Shown here: in pieces, positions 1-11,033 of the stretch
Layout of the letters: every line of letters starts with the position of its first letter
How positions within the stretch are numbered: position 1 is the stretch's first letter
Assembly: GCA_032622095.1 (NCBI GenBank)
Contig: CP136063.1
Location: forward strand, 217,081,982-217,145,981
Source of the DNA: Siphonodentalium dalli
Taxonomy: Eukaryota; Mollusca; Scaphopoda; Gadilida; Siphonodentaliidae
DNA length: 64,000 nucleotides
Direction: 5' to 3'
The notes under the pieces: model-generated
What the model saw: only the letters and a program-made list of their open reading frames with translations
Databases searched by the model: none
What the model was told of the DNA's origin: nothing
Position numbers and translations under genes: made by a program

Positions 1-840
1 AGGTTACGTTCACACGCTGGCAAATTTACCGATAGTATTAGACTAGTCGACACCTGGACATATATAGTTATTGTATAAACCACTCAACAAAATGGTCGCA
101 CGCACTGGTTAATGCTCGTGTAAATACGGGATAATCCGTTTGCTTCCGACCTAATGTCGACCATTTATATTATGCTACACGTATAAGACTAAAACTTGAC
201 TGGTTTTTATTTTTGACTGGAAATGTTGACTATATATATATCATGGAATTGGGATCAAACGAGATAATCTTTTTAACATATATGATATATTTGACATATA
301 TCATACATATGTTAAAAAGATTATCTAATTAGTTTCAATATTTGAAAGTTTTGGACGCGCACTCGTGTACTATATATACCAATGAAATCAACTGATGCTT
401 GAAGTATATGTTGGTTCATTGCGCAAAATGACTTAGACTTAATTGAATAGCTTGGCTTTAAAATCAAAATCATACATACGAAACCACCAATTAAACTGAC
501 AAACACAATCATATCACGAAATGAAATCATATAATGATCTTGGCTTTTTGATGATTAATTACCTGGTCCCAATGGACTTTAATTGACAAGAGGGAGGTTA
601 TTACCTCTGTCAATAAGAAAGGGCGGTCGTATCCAACATAAACCAGATAATATCCTATTTATTAATTAATCAACCATGCATGGTCTATATATATAATATA
701 TATATACATATATATAGGGAGAAATATATATCTTAGTTTAGTGATAAATTCATGGATCAAAAAACTGAAGATTACATCAGCATTTTATAGAAACCACTTC
801 GTGTCAATCAAACCTTATCGCACAGTTGATAATATGCATG
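1..840. other. AT-rich intergenic stretch
   Basis: I see no coding region here. The stretch is AT-rich, with TA-rich simple sequence around 685-730 and a strong palindrome at 263-325 (listed separately). Short ORFs in it lack family motifs. Confidence 0.6.
263..325. repeat. AT-rich perfect-stem hairpin
   Basis: Arms of about 28-30 nt (starting GATAATCTTTTTAACATAT, mirrored by ATATGTTAAAAAGATTATC) flank a 5-nt spacer TTGAC. Pairing is almost complete apart from a small bulge in the right arm. It looks like a minimal foldback or palindrome; no target duplication was recognised. Confidence 0.75.
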
Positions 841-1075
841 ACACCTGGTGGCTTAGTTGGTAGGATGCATAGAGAATTAGTCCACACAATCCACCCAGCG
901 AAGACGAATTCGAAGCTGCTTTCGATCCCTGTTAGTGTGGATATGTTATAAGTTTGTCAATATCTTATCCGATGGCTCGGCGGTTTATACGTGCATTGTA
1001 GCGATTTGCCAGTAAATATAGCCATATGCGCGACCTTTCCCCCACACATAAAAGGGACAACGTCGTTATATATGA
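840..1075 (+). repeat. possible tRNA-derived SINE
   Basis: TGGCTTAGTTGG at 849-860 fits the RNA polymerase III A-box consensus, and CTTTCGATCCC at 919-929 resembles a B box. Together they suggest a tRNA-derived SINE head followed by a tRNA-unrelated body. The A-to-B spacing, about 70 nt, is longer than in a normal tRNA, so an insertion or chance must be allowed. No poly-A tail or target duplication was identified. Confidence 0.35.
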
Positions 1076-1145
1076 TCAAGAGACAGAAGCGACGTTAGTC
1101 ACCAATAAAACACTAGGCACATTCAAACCCCCCAACATCAAATGG

Positions 1146-1404
1146 TTAACCCTTTCATGGCGGGAACTGCGCTGGTGAGCATATCATGTGCCAGTGCATT
1201 ATCTTATATATGCGAGTCTCCCATAGGGAGCCTCGCATATATAAGAGAATGCAATGACTTACAATGTCAAGGTAAATATTGTAAGGCCAATGTTATTATC
1301 TTATATATGCGAGGCTCCCCTATGGGAGACTCGCATATATAAGAGAATGAATTGGCACAGGGTTTTCGTAAATTTTCATAAAGATCCAGTCATGGAAGGG
1401 TTAA
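1146..1404. mobile_element. piggyBac-like MITE with two hairpins (copy 1)
   Basis: The element is flanked by TTAA at 1146-1149 and 1401-1404. Its termini are CCCTTTCATG and CATGGAAGGG, imperfect inverted repeats beginning CCC. TTAA duplication with CCC-type ends is the hallmark of the piggyBac superfamily. It is 251 bp with no ORF, so it is non-autonomous. It carries two internal palindromes (1190-1256 and 1286-1356) that are inverted relative to each other. Its right end lies 44 bp upstream of the putative splice acceptor of the TRIM-like exon. A related copy lies at 2711-2970, and a degraded reverse-oriented copy at 52244-52470. Confidence 0.8.
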
Positions 1405-1447
1405 AGGTCATATATACTTTCTCAAAATAGAACATGTCTCGTTGCAG

Positions 1448-2622
1448 ATACAGAAGAATCCATAGAGGACGAAGATCAAGGTCACGAGCGCGATGCTGCC
1501 GATATCGAAAACGAGGGCGGAGCTTTGAGCGATTCTGAATTCATTGACGCCGATAGGATACTCGACATATCGGGGGAGCCAATCGACGGTAACCTGGAAC
1601 ATTTCTACGAGGATTCGTACGATAGTAAGTTCGACCTTCCGCGGAAGAAGAGCCTGGTTTTCGACGAAGAACGATTCGAGGACATATTTCTTAAGTGTCT
1701 GATTTGCCGAGAAGTGTTCAATGATGACGACAAACTACCAAAAATGTTGGCTTGCCACCACACCTTCTGTCTGGACTGTCTTCGACAAATGTTTAGGGTC
1801 GAGGGTGAATTCAGACAGAATCTGACGTCTGCTTTTCGTAGCATGCCAATAGCTGTGAAAATACAATGTCCAACGTGTAGAGACGGTTTCATTATAAGTG
1901 AAGCCGAGATCCTCAGATTACCAAACGATCATACGATTTTAGAACTTCTTATATTCGTAAAAACAACAGGGAAGAGTGATATACAATATTGTAATAAACA
2001 TCAACTGCAAGCTTTGAACTTCTTCTGTGAGGCTTGTATAATTCCCGTGTGTAGTGACTGCACTGTGTTAGACCATAAAGAGAAAGACGGGCATACTGTG
2101 CTGAATTTGGAAGACGCCCTTGAAAAGTATACCCCAGTGTTGAAGACAACAATGGACGACCTCGACAAAGAAAGAGACAAATTAACCGACAACAAGACGT
2201 CGCTTAAAAGGGCCCAAGAAAACATAGAGACGATACAAAGTGGGCTCGCTGATCAGATAACGACGACGTTCGGCAGATTGCGCGAAGCGTTGTTTGAAAG
2301 AGAGCAGGAGCTACTAGACATGTGTGCACGTGACATAGATAAGAAGCGTGATAGGCTCGCAGACAATATTAAAAAAGTCAACGAACGAGACGAGAGTCTC
2401 AAGCAGGCTTCGGATTACCTGCAAAAGGCCATGCTTGAGAAAGATATAAAGGAGATGTTTAGTTTCAATCAAGGGATAAAGGAAAAGCTAGCCACGCCCT
2501 TCGAGGTTACCAATGATATTCCAGACGACTTTTCTGTGACATTCCATTTCAATAGCCGACAGGAGGCGTCGATTAAGACTCAAATTACCAATTTGGGTGA
2601 CGTGACTTTCGAGCATTCATAA
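1448..2622 (+). CDS. TRIM-like RING/B-box/coiled-coil protein, terminal exon
   Basis: Numbering residues from the TTG codon at 1525, a C3HC4 RING finger spans about 58-119 (C58, C61, C77, H79, C82, C85, C115, C118). A B-box 2 zinc finger spans 156-190 (C156, H159, C168, C171, C176, C179, H184, H190). A charged heptad-rich coiled coil follows (about 195-310), and the protein ends soon after a 'FSVTFHF...LGDV' segment typical of the TRIM coiled-coil end. RING domains of this class are E3 ubiquitin ligases, and the coiled coil mediates dimerisation. There is no C-terminal NHL, filamin or SPRY domain before the stop at 2620-2622, so this is an RBCC-only member. The open frame continues upstream of 1525 with no ATG to an in-frame stop at 1402-1404. 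The first in-frame ATG falls inside the RING. A good 3' splice-site sequence (CTCGTTGCAG, AG at 1446-1447) precedes an acidic coding-like stretch. I therefore call this the last exon (phase-1 entry) of a gene with an upstream exon I cannot place. Two related MITEs bracket the exon. Confidence 0.85.
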
Positions 2623-2710
2623 CTATATGTATTATTGATATATACTTGTATGTGCTTTCGTGACCTCGTATACCGATTGGTGCCTGACATGTGCTTTCCA
2701 TGTGCTTTAT

Positions 2711-2970
2711 CAAACCCTTGCATGACGGGAGCTGCGCTGGTGCAGCATTAAATATGAATTATCTTATATATATTCTCCAATGGGGAGCCTCGCATATATA
2801 AGATAATGCATTGGTTTACAAGGTCAAGGTGAATATTGTTAGGCCAAAGTATTCTCGTATATATATGCGAGGCTCACTATGTGAGTCTCGCATATTTAAG
2901 ATAATGCAATGGCACAACTTTTTCAACGTTTTCGCAAATTTTCAGGCAGTTGCAGTCATGTAGGGGTTAA
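2711..2970. mobile_element. piggyBac-like MITE with two hairpins (copy 2)
   Basis: This is a diverged relative of the element at 1146-1404 in the same orientation. The left terminus is CCCTTGCATG from 2715, with a decayed flank (CAAA in place of TTAA). The right terminus is CATGTAGGGG followed by TTAA at 2967-2970. The left hairpin (about 2758-2817) has lost part of an arm. The right hairpin (2843-2913) is intact with a changed but still paired distal stem (CTCAC/GTGAG). It lies 88 bp past the TRIM-like stop codon. Confidence 0.7.
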
Positions 2971-4051
2971 ATGGTCCTCGGAACAAAATCTTGCCTTTAT
3001 CTATCATTAGCCGTGATAAAACAAAATGAGACGAATGTGCTGTTGTTGGTTTTTATTTTTCTTCTTCTGTGTTTAATTCATCGAATTCGTAAAGTATACA
3101 TGAACACTCTGAAATTCTTCAAGAGCCTTGCGAAGCTTCGATATTCGAATCGTTTTGCGAATCTGGCTGCTGGTACGAGTTGATTCGATTCGATCATATG
3201 TGATTAGAATATATTCAAATCACCCTTCTTTGTATTCTTGTGAATGAAAAAGATGGAAGATGGAAGATGTGTTGTTCTAAATTTCACATTTAACTAGGTC
3301 TGTTAAAATAACAACTTGAATTTCAGCATTACTCGCTGCTTTCTGTTGCTATATTGCTTTGTAAGCCCAAATAGAGATAGAACGACACCAGTGTGTGAAC
3401 TGGTTAATGTTTTGCACAAGAGTGTTGTGACGCGAAGCTAAAACGAGAACCGTATATAGGTTCGATTTTTACCTCGCATCACGATAAAAGCGTGAAAGAA
3501 CGTTAACCATGTTCACAAAACTGTGCTGTTCTATGTTTATTGTACACTCTGAAGATTGTAGCTTGTGATATACAGAAAATTAGGTCGATATTGTTTTATT
3601 TAATTTGAACAAACGTCTGCTTTATACTATACATACTATTATTACATGATCCTACCCTTATTCCATTCAATAAATCCATTCTATAAATTGTGATATTAAA
3701 CGTTCGTTTCATATCAGGAAATAGTACCAGGTGACCTTTGACTTCCGGTTTGTCGTCTGTTTACATTCCGTACTCTATGTCTCAAAATACTATGGCTTCC
3801 ATTATCTTTCCAACAAAACTCTAACGATTGAAGAGTTTGAAAAGTTATTTCATTGAATATACGCCATTGAATGCACGAAAGAGGCTTTTATTTATCTGGG
3901 AATATTTCTTTACGCGAACAAATGCATAGTTACCCGAAACGTCATCGCTGGCCTAATAGAAGTCGATGTTAGTTTTCACGTCCCATTTGTTGATTTAAGT
4001 ATATATTTTATCGAGGTTTCATGGATCATGTAGTAAATAGAATCTACACTC
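2971..4051. other. non-coding stretch downstream of TRIM exon
   Basis: No gene is recognised. An AATAAA-type hexamer occurs at about 3669. It could serve as a distal polyadenylation signal for the TRIM-like gene, but at more than 1 kb this is speculative. The small ORF at 2971-3183 has no domain motifs. Confidence 0.4.
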
Positions 4052-4134
4052 GTCCGCAGTTTATAAAACGAGTCCAGTAAATTAAAGGCTCGGTCCAGAC
4101 TTAATTTACTGGACGAGTTTTGTAAACTGAGGAC
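4052..4134. repeat. short foldback
   Basis: Arms of about 34 nt (left reads GTCCAGTAAATTAA, right TTAATTTACTGGAC) flank a loop of about 15 nt. The pairing extends outward with a few mismatches. There is no coding content. Confidence 0.7.
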
Positions 4135-4433
4135 TCATTATAAGATTATAGCCCGACGACGTGACAAAAACGAAAATATAGTGTCGTTCTCGCCCAATCA
4201 CCCAACTATAGAAGCTCATAGACAATAGTTTATGAACGCGAACCAAACCCATGAAATGTGATACACGTGGGAACAATAGCACAGCCACGTGCAGTTAGTG
4301 GCATGTTGGATATAGTAAATTAGAACTGTACTTAAATGTGTAATTAAAATGTTTACATCGCCGTCCCCATTCGCATGATCGTGCATATATATATTCGATT
4401 CGAGATTCAGTTTGGTTTGCGAACAAACCCCTT

Positions 4434-4935
4434 TACTCTTAGAACAACTGTGTATAAATTCTACACAATATATGTTACATCTTAACTTAAACAATATTGT
4501 GTAGAAATGACACATTACATAATGTGTCAGTGGAATTTTATCAACATTGAATAAGCGTGAATATGTGAATATATTATAGCTAGTAGATGAGATATGTTCC
4601 ATTTGAGACACAAACCTCATAAAAGCTACCATATTAAAAATATGGCAGCAGCTTTAAATATTTATGCTACATAATTATGTGCTGTTCAGTTTTGAAACAA
4701 ACACAGTGTAGAACAATTTTTAAAGCTGCTACAAATTTGTTGTTCTGTTGTAGCCTTTACGAGTGTTGTGTCTCCAATGGAACGCATCTCATTTAATAAC
4801 TATGATACACTGACATATTGACTCATATTTAACGTTGAGGAAATTCCACCAACACATATATATGTATATGCCATGTATCATTTCTACGCAATCTTGTTTA
4901 AGATAAATTGTAACACATATTTGTTCTAAGAGTGT
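4434..4935. mobile_element. foldback element with ~200-bp arms
   Basis: The left end reads CTCTTAGAACAA and the right end TTGTTCTAAGAG. The arms pair imperfectly over about 200 bp (for example GAGATATGTTCCATTTGAGAC against GTCTCCAATGGAACG..ATCTC), around a loop of roughly 110 bp at 4635-4745. The mismatches indicate age. Apparent ORFs on the minus strand (4216-4632, 4789-5031) are translations of the arms and are not called as genes. Confidence 0.65.
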
Positions 4936-5590
4936 TTGAAATGCCATAACTTCTACTTGTATTTCATTGAATGTCAGTGTAGCTACAAAGCATGCTTTGT
5001 CCATTTGCATGTGAATTATGGAGTGTGGCATATACGTCTACATGGGCGTTTTGAGTAAATGTGTTAAATATCTACATGTACCTCGCGCTCCACTTTTGTT
5101 TCACATTGTTGAAACATCGTCTGCTTGACATTGCTTGAAAAACAATGGAACGGTCGGGTTCAGTCTCTGGTGGGTACACAGTAACACAAACTTATGGTCT
5201 CGTCTGCTGGAAATTTTACGTTCTCTATTCAACCATTTTCATGATTTTCTTGACTGTTAACAATTAACTTATGGTATTGACTTCTAATTGGGTTGACCAA
5301 CAAATATTCCATGAATATAGTTCAATCCCACAGCAGATAGCAATTTGAGCGGAAATTTAAATCCTGTGTGAGCTTGTTCCCTTTCCTACATTTACTAGAG
5401 CTGAATGGGTCATTGTCGCCACATTTTGGTATGTTTGGTACCCAGCTTTATGAATATGTGTTTTAGGTACCCAGCTTGACATAATTTTGCTGTGTTATCA
5501 GCATACATTTTACACCAACATCTTGCATCGGATGACATGGCGCATGTGTATTCATATTTAGAACTGTTATTCCTTCCTCTCGTTTGATTT

Positions 5591-5990
5591 TTAGCTCACC
5601 TGAGACGAAGTCTCCGGTGGAGCTATAGTCATCACTCCTCGTCCGTCCGTCCGTCAACATCTTCTTCTCCAGATCCATAGGACCGAATGGGTTCATAATT
5701 GGTGTGGATGTTCCCTAGGTGACTGGTATTCAGATTTGTTCAAATGAGGTCACTGTGTCCATTAGTTGCGAAGCCAGGGCCATAACTCTTTCCCTCCATA
5801 GTAATTCTTAAAATGACTTCTTCTCAAGTAGTATCGGGCCGAATGGGTTAATATTTGGTATGAAGGGTCCTTGGGTGACTGGGGTTCAGATTTGTTCAAA
5901 TAAGGTCACTGGGTCAAATGTGGGCGGAGCTAGGAACATAACTTATTTAAAAAAATTAGATCAAACTCCTTGTTTCAATTTAAAATTAAT
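5591..5990 (+). repeat. dispersed 'AGCTCACCTGAG' repeat, copy 1
   Basis: It begins with AGCTCACCTGAGACGAAG followed by a CGTCCGTCCGTC run and two sub-units each containing CCGAATGGGTT...GGTGACTGG..TTCAGATTTGTTCAAAT. I recognise this kind of sequence as an abundant interspersed repeat in bivalve genomes (recollection, not a search). A second copy lies at 6641-7060 in the same orientation. Confidence 0.6.
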
Positions 5991-6640
5991 TTAGTTTTTA
6001 TTTCAATAATATATATATTTTTTTAAGTTAATTATTAAAGACACAAATATTAATATTAAAGAAGCCCCTCACCCTTGCCCATTGGTGCTTCTAGCATTCC
6101 TGTTATCAAACACTTGTTTTAAGTATAGTTCACAATCACAATAATCCCTGTGCATATGCTATAATGCTATCTCTTACAGTGGAATGGAATTAAAACAGGT
6201 CAGCATACCAGTCTGCTCTCTTGATATTTATCCACATGTCAAATCTGTCAGTGCAGTATCAACAAGCACACAGCTCTCTCTAGCCAGACAAGAGAGGTTT
6301 TGTTTTTGGTAATTAATTTTGAAATTTTGAATGTCAAATGTATTCCCTGGAGCATTCAGTCTCCACTCATATAAACTATTACTGGTGTAGGTATTTGTTT
6401 AAATGGTGGGTCTGTCAAAATAGGTCATTTATAAAGTTTTAATACTTCCTTTCAGTGAATGAATTTCTATCCTATAAATGGTTCTGTAGTTTGTGTGGAC
6501 CACCTTTTCTTGATTGAGACTTTCTAATAGAGACAGCTTTATAAGTTTAAGAATCAGCCACTCACTCCAAAAACTTTAACCCCCTCCATAAAATAAACTA
6601 TTTGAGTTGTTGAGTTCTTGTTTGTTCTGATTATAGTTTT

Positions 6641-7060
6641 AAGCTCACATGAGGCAATGTTTTCGGTGGAACTACCGGATTTAGTTATCACTCCTCGCCC
6701 ATCGTCCATCCGTCCATCAGAAATTGTTTAAATATCTTCTCCAGACCCATCATACCGAATGGGTTCATATTTGGTGTGGATGTACCCTAGGTGACTCGTA
6801 TTCAGATTTGTTAAAATGAGGTCACCAAGTCAATTAGTTGCGAAGCCAGGGCCACAACTCTTTCCCTCCATAGTAATTCTTAAAACAACTTCTTCACAAG
6901 AATCATTGGGCCTATCAGGCTTATATGTGTATGGAGGGTCCTTGGTTTACTGGGGTTGAGATTTGTTAATATTGGGTCACTGGGGCTGACATGGGCAGAG
7001 CCATGGTCAATATCTTTAAAAACAATTTAATTTAATTTTTTAGATTTAACTCCTTGCTCA
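6641..7060 (+). repeat. dispersed 'AGCTCACCTGAG' repeat, copy 2
   Basis: This is a diverged copy of 5591-5990 (AGCTCACATGAGGCAATG start, CGTCCATCCGTCC run, the same two CCGAATGGGTT/GGTGACT sub-units and the same GCGAAGCCAGGGCCA block). The two copies flank about 650 bp of AT-rich sequence with no gene. Confidence 0.6.
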
Positions 7061-7197
7061 ATTTAACCCAAAAAAAACATATTTAAATTTGTTTTAAACA
7101 TATAGATTTTACTCCTTTTGTTTTTTTATGAAAAACAAATTTTAAATTTAAATTAACAGTTGGAAAAATTAATTACGTTATAACAATGTACTGCCTA

Positions 7198-7443
7198 TTA
7201 GTCTTCAGAGTGCCAGTCTTCTCCGTCTTTACAGTCAGGTGAGCGACCCCAGTCATTGACAGTCTTGTTATCGGCGACATATAACCTAAAGGAAGGTACG
7301 TGATGCTTTATGAACTTTTTGAAGCATAAATCACAACTGTCAAGCAAAAGGCCAAACAACATTTCGTAAAGCTGGGTGCCCAACACACCAAAATATGGTG
7401 ACAATGACTCCATCGGCTCCTTACTATAGAGGATATGTAGCAT
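7198..7443 (-). CDS. unrecognised small ORF
   Basis: An ATG-initiated 81-residue ORF beginning MLHILYSKEPMESLSPYFGV. I recognise no family, signal peptide or domain. The residues look less repetitive than translated repeat DNA, so a small exon is possible, but there is no splice, promoter or neighbour evidence. Confidence 0.15.
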   Translation of the reverse strand: MLHILYSKEPMESLSPYFGVLGTQLYEMLFGLLLDSCDLCFKKFIKHHVPSFRLYVADNKTVNDWGRSPDCKDGEDWHSED

Positions 7444-8123
7444 TCACCACAATCGCAAGGCACGTGTGAACATGTCCACTGCTGTCTGGTTCATGTAAGG
7501 GTGGCCATGCCTTTCTTTGTTAAAGCAACTTGGTGGTTCCGCTCCAAATACACCTAATGATATTCGCTTTTGAATTTTCCCCTGTATCGAAAATTCGAAA
7601 TAGGTCGATAAATATTTCAACTACTTTCTACGAGTAGTATATATATGTCACAGAAAGACGCAATGGAGTCATACAAAATACAACATTGAACACGATGTTT
7701 GGGTCCCAAACAAAAAAAACACGTCGTGCAACAGAAAGAGCGTTCCGTGTTAGTCTATTCTTGATATGGAAGAATAAAGAGGGTTTGTTTCACTTATGAA
7801 GCCGGTATATCAACATTTCGTGTATTTATCAACCTTATACCTCCTTCCAAATGATACGTAGACGGAATGTGGAAGCTCCAATGAGCCGTATCCATTTTAA
7901 TTTGAGACTACGATAGTCGGCATTGTTGTGATACAAGGTTATTTGCATATATAGCAATACTATAAGCATGTTGGAGTTTCAGATATGTAGTGTTGTCCAC
8001 AGATAATATGCGGGTTTAGATGTAGCTACGCCGCACTGCAATTAAGAATCTACAGACTTTCCCAGTTTAAAAGTATGGCGGGAAAGTCACCCCAATTATG
8101 CGAGGGTTAATATACGAGAACAT
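7444..8123. other. non-coding stretch
   Basis: AT-rich, with no gene, RNA gene or clear repeat end recognised. Confidence 0.4.
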
Positions 8124-9078
8124 AATTAAAGGTACTCAATCCGACCAGACGGTCCCCATACCATCAAGATACAACAACAACAACATTCTTCAAAATACGC
8201 TTTAGTTATCAGAATCGATTAATTGTAACAAAATAATGTTAACCACTGTCAACTATCGTGTCAAATTTCGCAAAACTTGTTATTTATCAACATTTTGTTC
8301 AACAAAATATGGCCGTATTATCACTAAAGCATCAGGAAATTTGACCGTATTACCACTTGATTTTAGAGTTGTCCATCTTCATCCGCAATTTTGACCGAGA
8401 TCATCCGTTTGATGGCGTGTTTCTGGGCCACAAACAATTGATATAACAAACTTCCAAGATCGATATATGATGACTCTGAGCTTTGATGGGTGGGTTTCTC
8501 GACTCGAATCAAATATTGTTTACCCCCGAAGCCAAATAGTAAATTAGGAGCGTTAAAGGCACGTGAGGCCTTAGTTGTCGAAAATATTCATATTTGTTCC
8601 AATCACCGTAAAAAGAAAAACATTAAAACGCATACAGTTTCGTTCATATATACCATGACCATCGCGTAAACAGCATGTTATCATAAAGATTTACTATATT
8701 TTACCTAAGCAAGAGCCTGATTGTGTTACAGAAGACAGCACAATGCTGCTGGCTAATCACACACAAATGGCATAAACGCTCTTTATACGTTCCATATCAG
8801 GAATTCACCAACAAAGAACGCTCTTTATGTTTACCATCATAATATAAACAAACACCAGAAAAGTAACTTTTTATGCTTTTGTTTACATAACAATGGTCAA
8901 ATATATGACAATAACATACTGTTTATGCGATATTTCTTATTTGTATACGGACAAAGTCTGTCTACATTTTGTTGTTCTTTCTGTTTGTGGCGGTTTTTGA
9001 CGGGTGGAAATATTTTCACAGGATACCCACCGCCAAGGCCAACCGTACCTTTAAATCTGATTGAGTATCTTTAAATAG
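8124..9078. mobile_element. candidate non-autonomous element, family shared with 58780-59165
   Basis: The left end reads AATTAAAGGTACTCAATCCG. The right end, read on the minus strand, is ATTTAAAGATACTCAATCAG, a roughly 21-bp imperfect terminal inverted repeat. The block 8124-8565 recurs in opposite orientation at 58780-59165, including the signature segments GACGGTCCCCAT, CAAAATACGCTTT.GTTATCAG and TTTACCCCCGAAGCCAAAT. No ORF of note was found, and the superfamily is unknown. Confidence 0.5.
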
Positions 9079-9345
9079 TATGAATATATGTTCTCCTTAT
9101 GTGGCAACTCACCCTGGAGAATTTGACAATGTGATGCGGTTATAGCCAGCTTCCACTGGTGACATATCTTCTTCTCTTCATTTAGAGTGAAAATTTGGCT
9201 TATATACTAAGTTTACCCTTTCTACCCGTTAAGTTATTGACTGTGCAATAGTAGTACACGTCACATGTACGAATAGCATTACCTTTCTCGTAGTAAGGCT
9301 GAAGGGGTCACTCTGACCAAAACAATGCTGAAGGGATTTCCTTGC

Positions 9346-9382
9346 GTCGACTAAGAGTGCGCATAAATTTATCGGGATATAA
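9346..9382 (+). repeat. 37-bp direct repeat (left copy)
   Basis: GTCGACTAAGAGTGCGCATA and the next 17 bases recur at 10169-10205 with one mismatch. The two copies flank 786 bp. They may be remnants of a terminal direct repeat or a local duplication. Confidence 0.7.
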
Positions 9383-9427
9383 GTATGCGTCATTGGGATA
9401 CGAAAATCATATCCGAATGACGCATAC
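9383..9427. repeat. 45-bp hairpin next to direct repeat
   Basis: Arms GTATGCGTCATTGGGATA and TATCCGAATGACGCATAC flank a 9-nt loop with one mismatch. It starts immediately after the direct repeat at 9346-9382. The following 170 bp is rich in GCGT/ACGC words (for example TTACGCATACGTAA near 9550). Confidence 0.75.
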
Positions 9428-9859
9428 TACCAACATTTTGGTAGTGTGCGTTATTCGCATCCGATTATCGTATCAAATAATCGTTGACGCAGGTATGTGT
9501 CCTGGTCAATTGAAAATCATATGTCGGTATAGTCGACGACAACGGATGCGACTTACGCATACGTAAATCAGATGCGTTTTACGCAGATGTGTGTACCTAG
9601 CTTTAGAAACAGTAGAAAGTTTTCGCAAAAACAACGGATAGAAGTACAACGATGGTCAGGATAGTACGTCATCAGGGTACTACGTCATCAATGAGCACTT
9701 TTTAACAGTGGCCACCATTGTCCTAACCGTAGAGTGGAGGATAGAGTATAAATTTATTCGGTGTGTACTAAAAGTCCATCAAAAGTTATAGCCACTCAGT
9801 CAATTAGTTGTGTTGTATCATAAAGCCACCATTTATCAGACTTCGGACAACTAGCATGT

Positions 9860-9972
9860 CAAAGTTATGGAGGTGCATTCCATATATGGACTTTTGAATA
9901 TTCATGAATTCCATATATGGAATACATGAATATCCATGAATTCCACATATGGCATGCACCTAAATAACTTTG
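9860..9972. repeat. foldback with ~50-nt arms
   Basis: The arms begin CAAAGTTATGGAGGTGCAT and end ATGCACCTAAATAACTTTG. The centre contains nested TTCATGAATTCCATATATGG palindromic words, so several alternative hairpins can form. Confidence 0.75.
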
Positions 9973-10168
9973 ACCTGTAGCACTTAAAACTCGGAACGGG
10001 GGCTGGATGGATCCAATATGGCCACGACTCGGTGACAAGACTTATAGAATATTGTTGTTCGCGTTATACATAATCTGCATTCTAGATCGTGCGAAGCGGA
10101 AACTCACTGCATACGATTTACCAGTCATTCCGTACTGATCAGTCTATCTGATAAATCCAATCCGGTTG

Positions 10169-10205
10169 GTCGACTTAGAGTGCGCATAAATTTATCGGGA
10201 TATAA
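10169..10205 (+). repeat. 37-bp direct repeat (right copy)
   Basis: Partner of 9346-9382 with a single A/T difference. Sequence beyond it does not match the region beyond the left copy. Confidence 0.7.
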
Positions 10206-10439
10206 TCAAAGCAGCATAGTGGCTAGATGGTCTCCGTTGGGGAGTGGGTGTCCACATTGAAATTTTCAACTGCATCCCATTGATCCACACCGAAGAACTC
10301 ACAAGTTTGCCTAACTCCATTTGCCCTCCTCTCATTGGACTTTGATTTTCCCCAAACGTGGATGGTAGACTATTCTAAATGGATAAGTATTCTTGTGCAG
10401 CAATGGCCACTTCAGAGAATTGACATAATCGAATGGATC

Positions 10440-10935
10440 GACCATGGTTCGGCACAGTATGAGATAATTTTGAGATCTGAAACTGAACATTGAAAAATCC
10501 TAACATCTATAGTGGTCTATAACGCCAGGCAAATTCAGAACCCTGTTTGTTTTTCTCAAAATAATTAGCAGTTGTTTTTGCCGCGAGGGGGGGGGGGGGC
10601 GGGTATGTTTAAATCAGAACATGAAAATTTAAAAATCCTAGCATCTAGACTGGCCTCAAACTTAAAATGTCCAACCTGACATCCCCATAAGGTTGGAAAT
10701 TCAGTCCAACATTTTTACCAAAAGTAGAATATTAAATATGCTAATCTTGGTCTAAAATCAAATTCCCCACTAATAAACTGTTAGAAAATCAATCTATACT
10801 AGAGCAATTTAATTTCAACCGATTTTTGGAGTGAAATTTCCAACTAATGTTCTATCAGTATGTAATTTTCAACTGTTGAACATTTTGAGACACCCATCCC
10901 AAACGCCCTTCGCCACGTCCTTGCACCCCATTGAT
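10440..10935. repeat. dispersed repeat, relative of 59640-59990; includes poly-G tract
   Basis: Two degenerate sub-units (AAAAATCCTA.CATCTA.A.TGG.CT at about 10495 and 10635) surround a 13-nt G run at 10587-10599. The segment 10660-10760 matches the opposite strand of 59810-59900 (CAACATTT.TACCAAAA, TGGTCTAAAA), so the two are inverted copies of one family. No coding capacity was seen. Confidence 0.5.
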
Positions 10936-11033
10936 AGTGTTCTCCGTTTGCAGTCTACATGACGACATTATAGTGCTAACTCATTTGATGTTATGTGCCA
11001 CCTCGATCGGTATATTCATTCTAATGTACAAAC

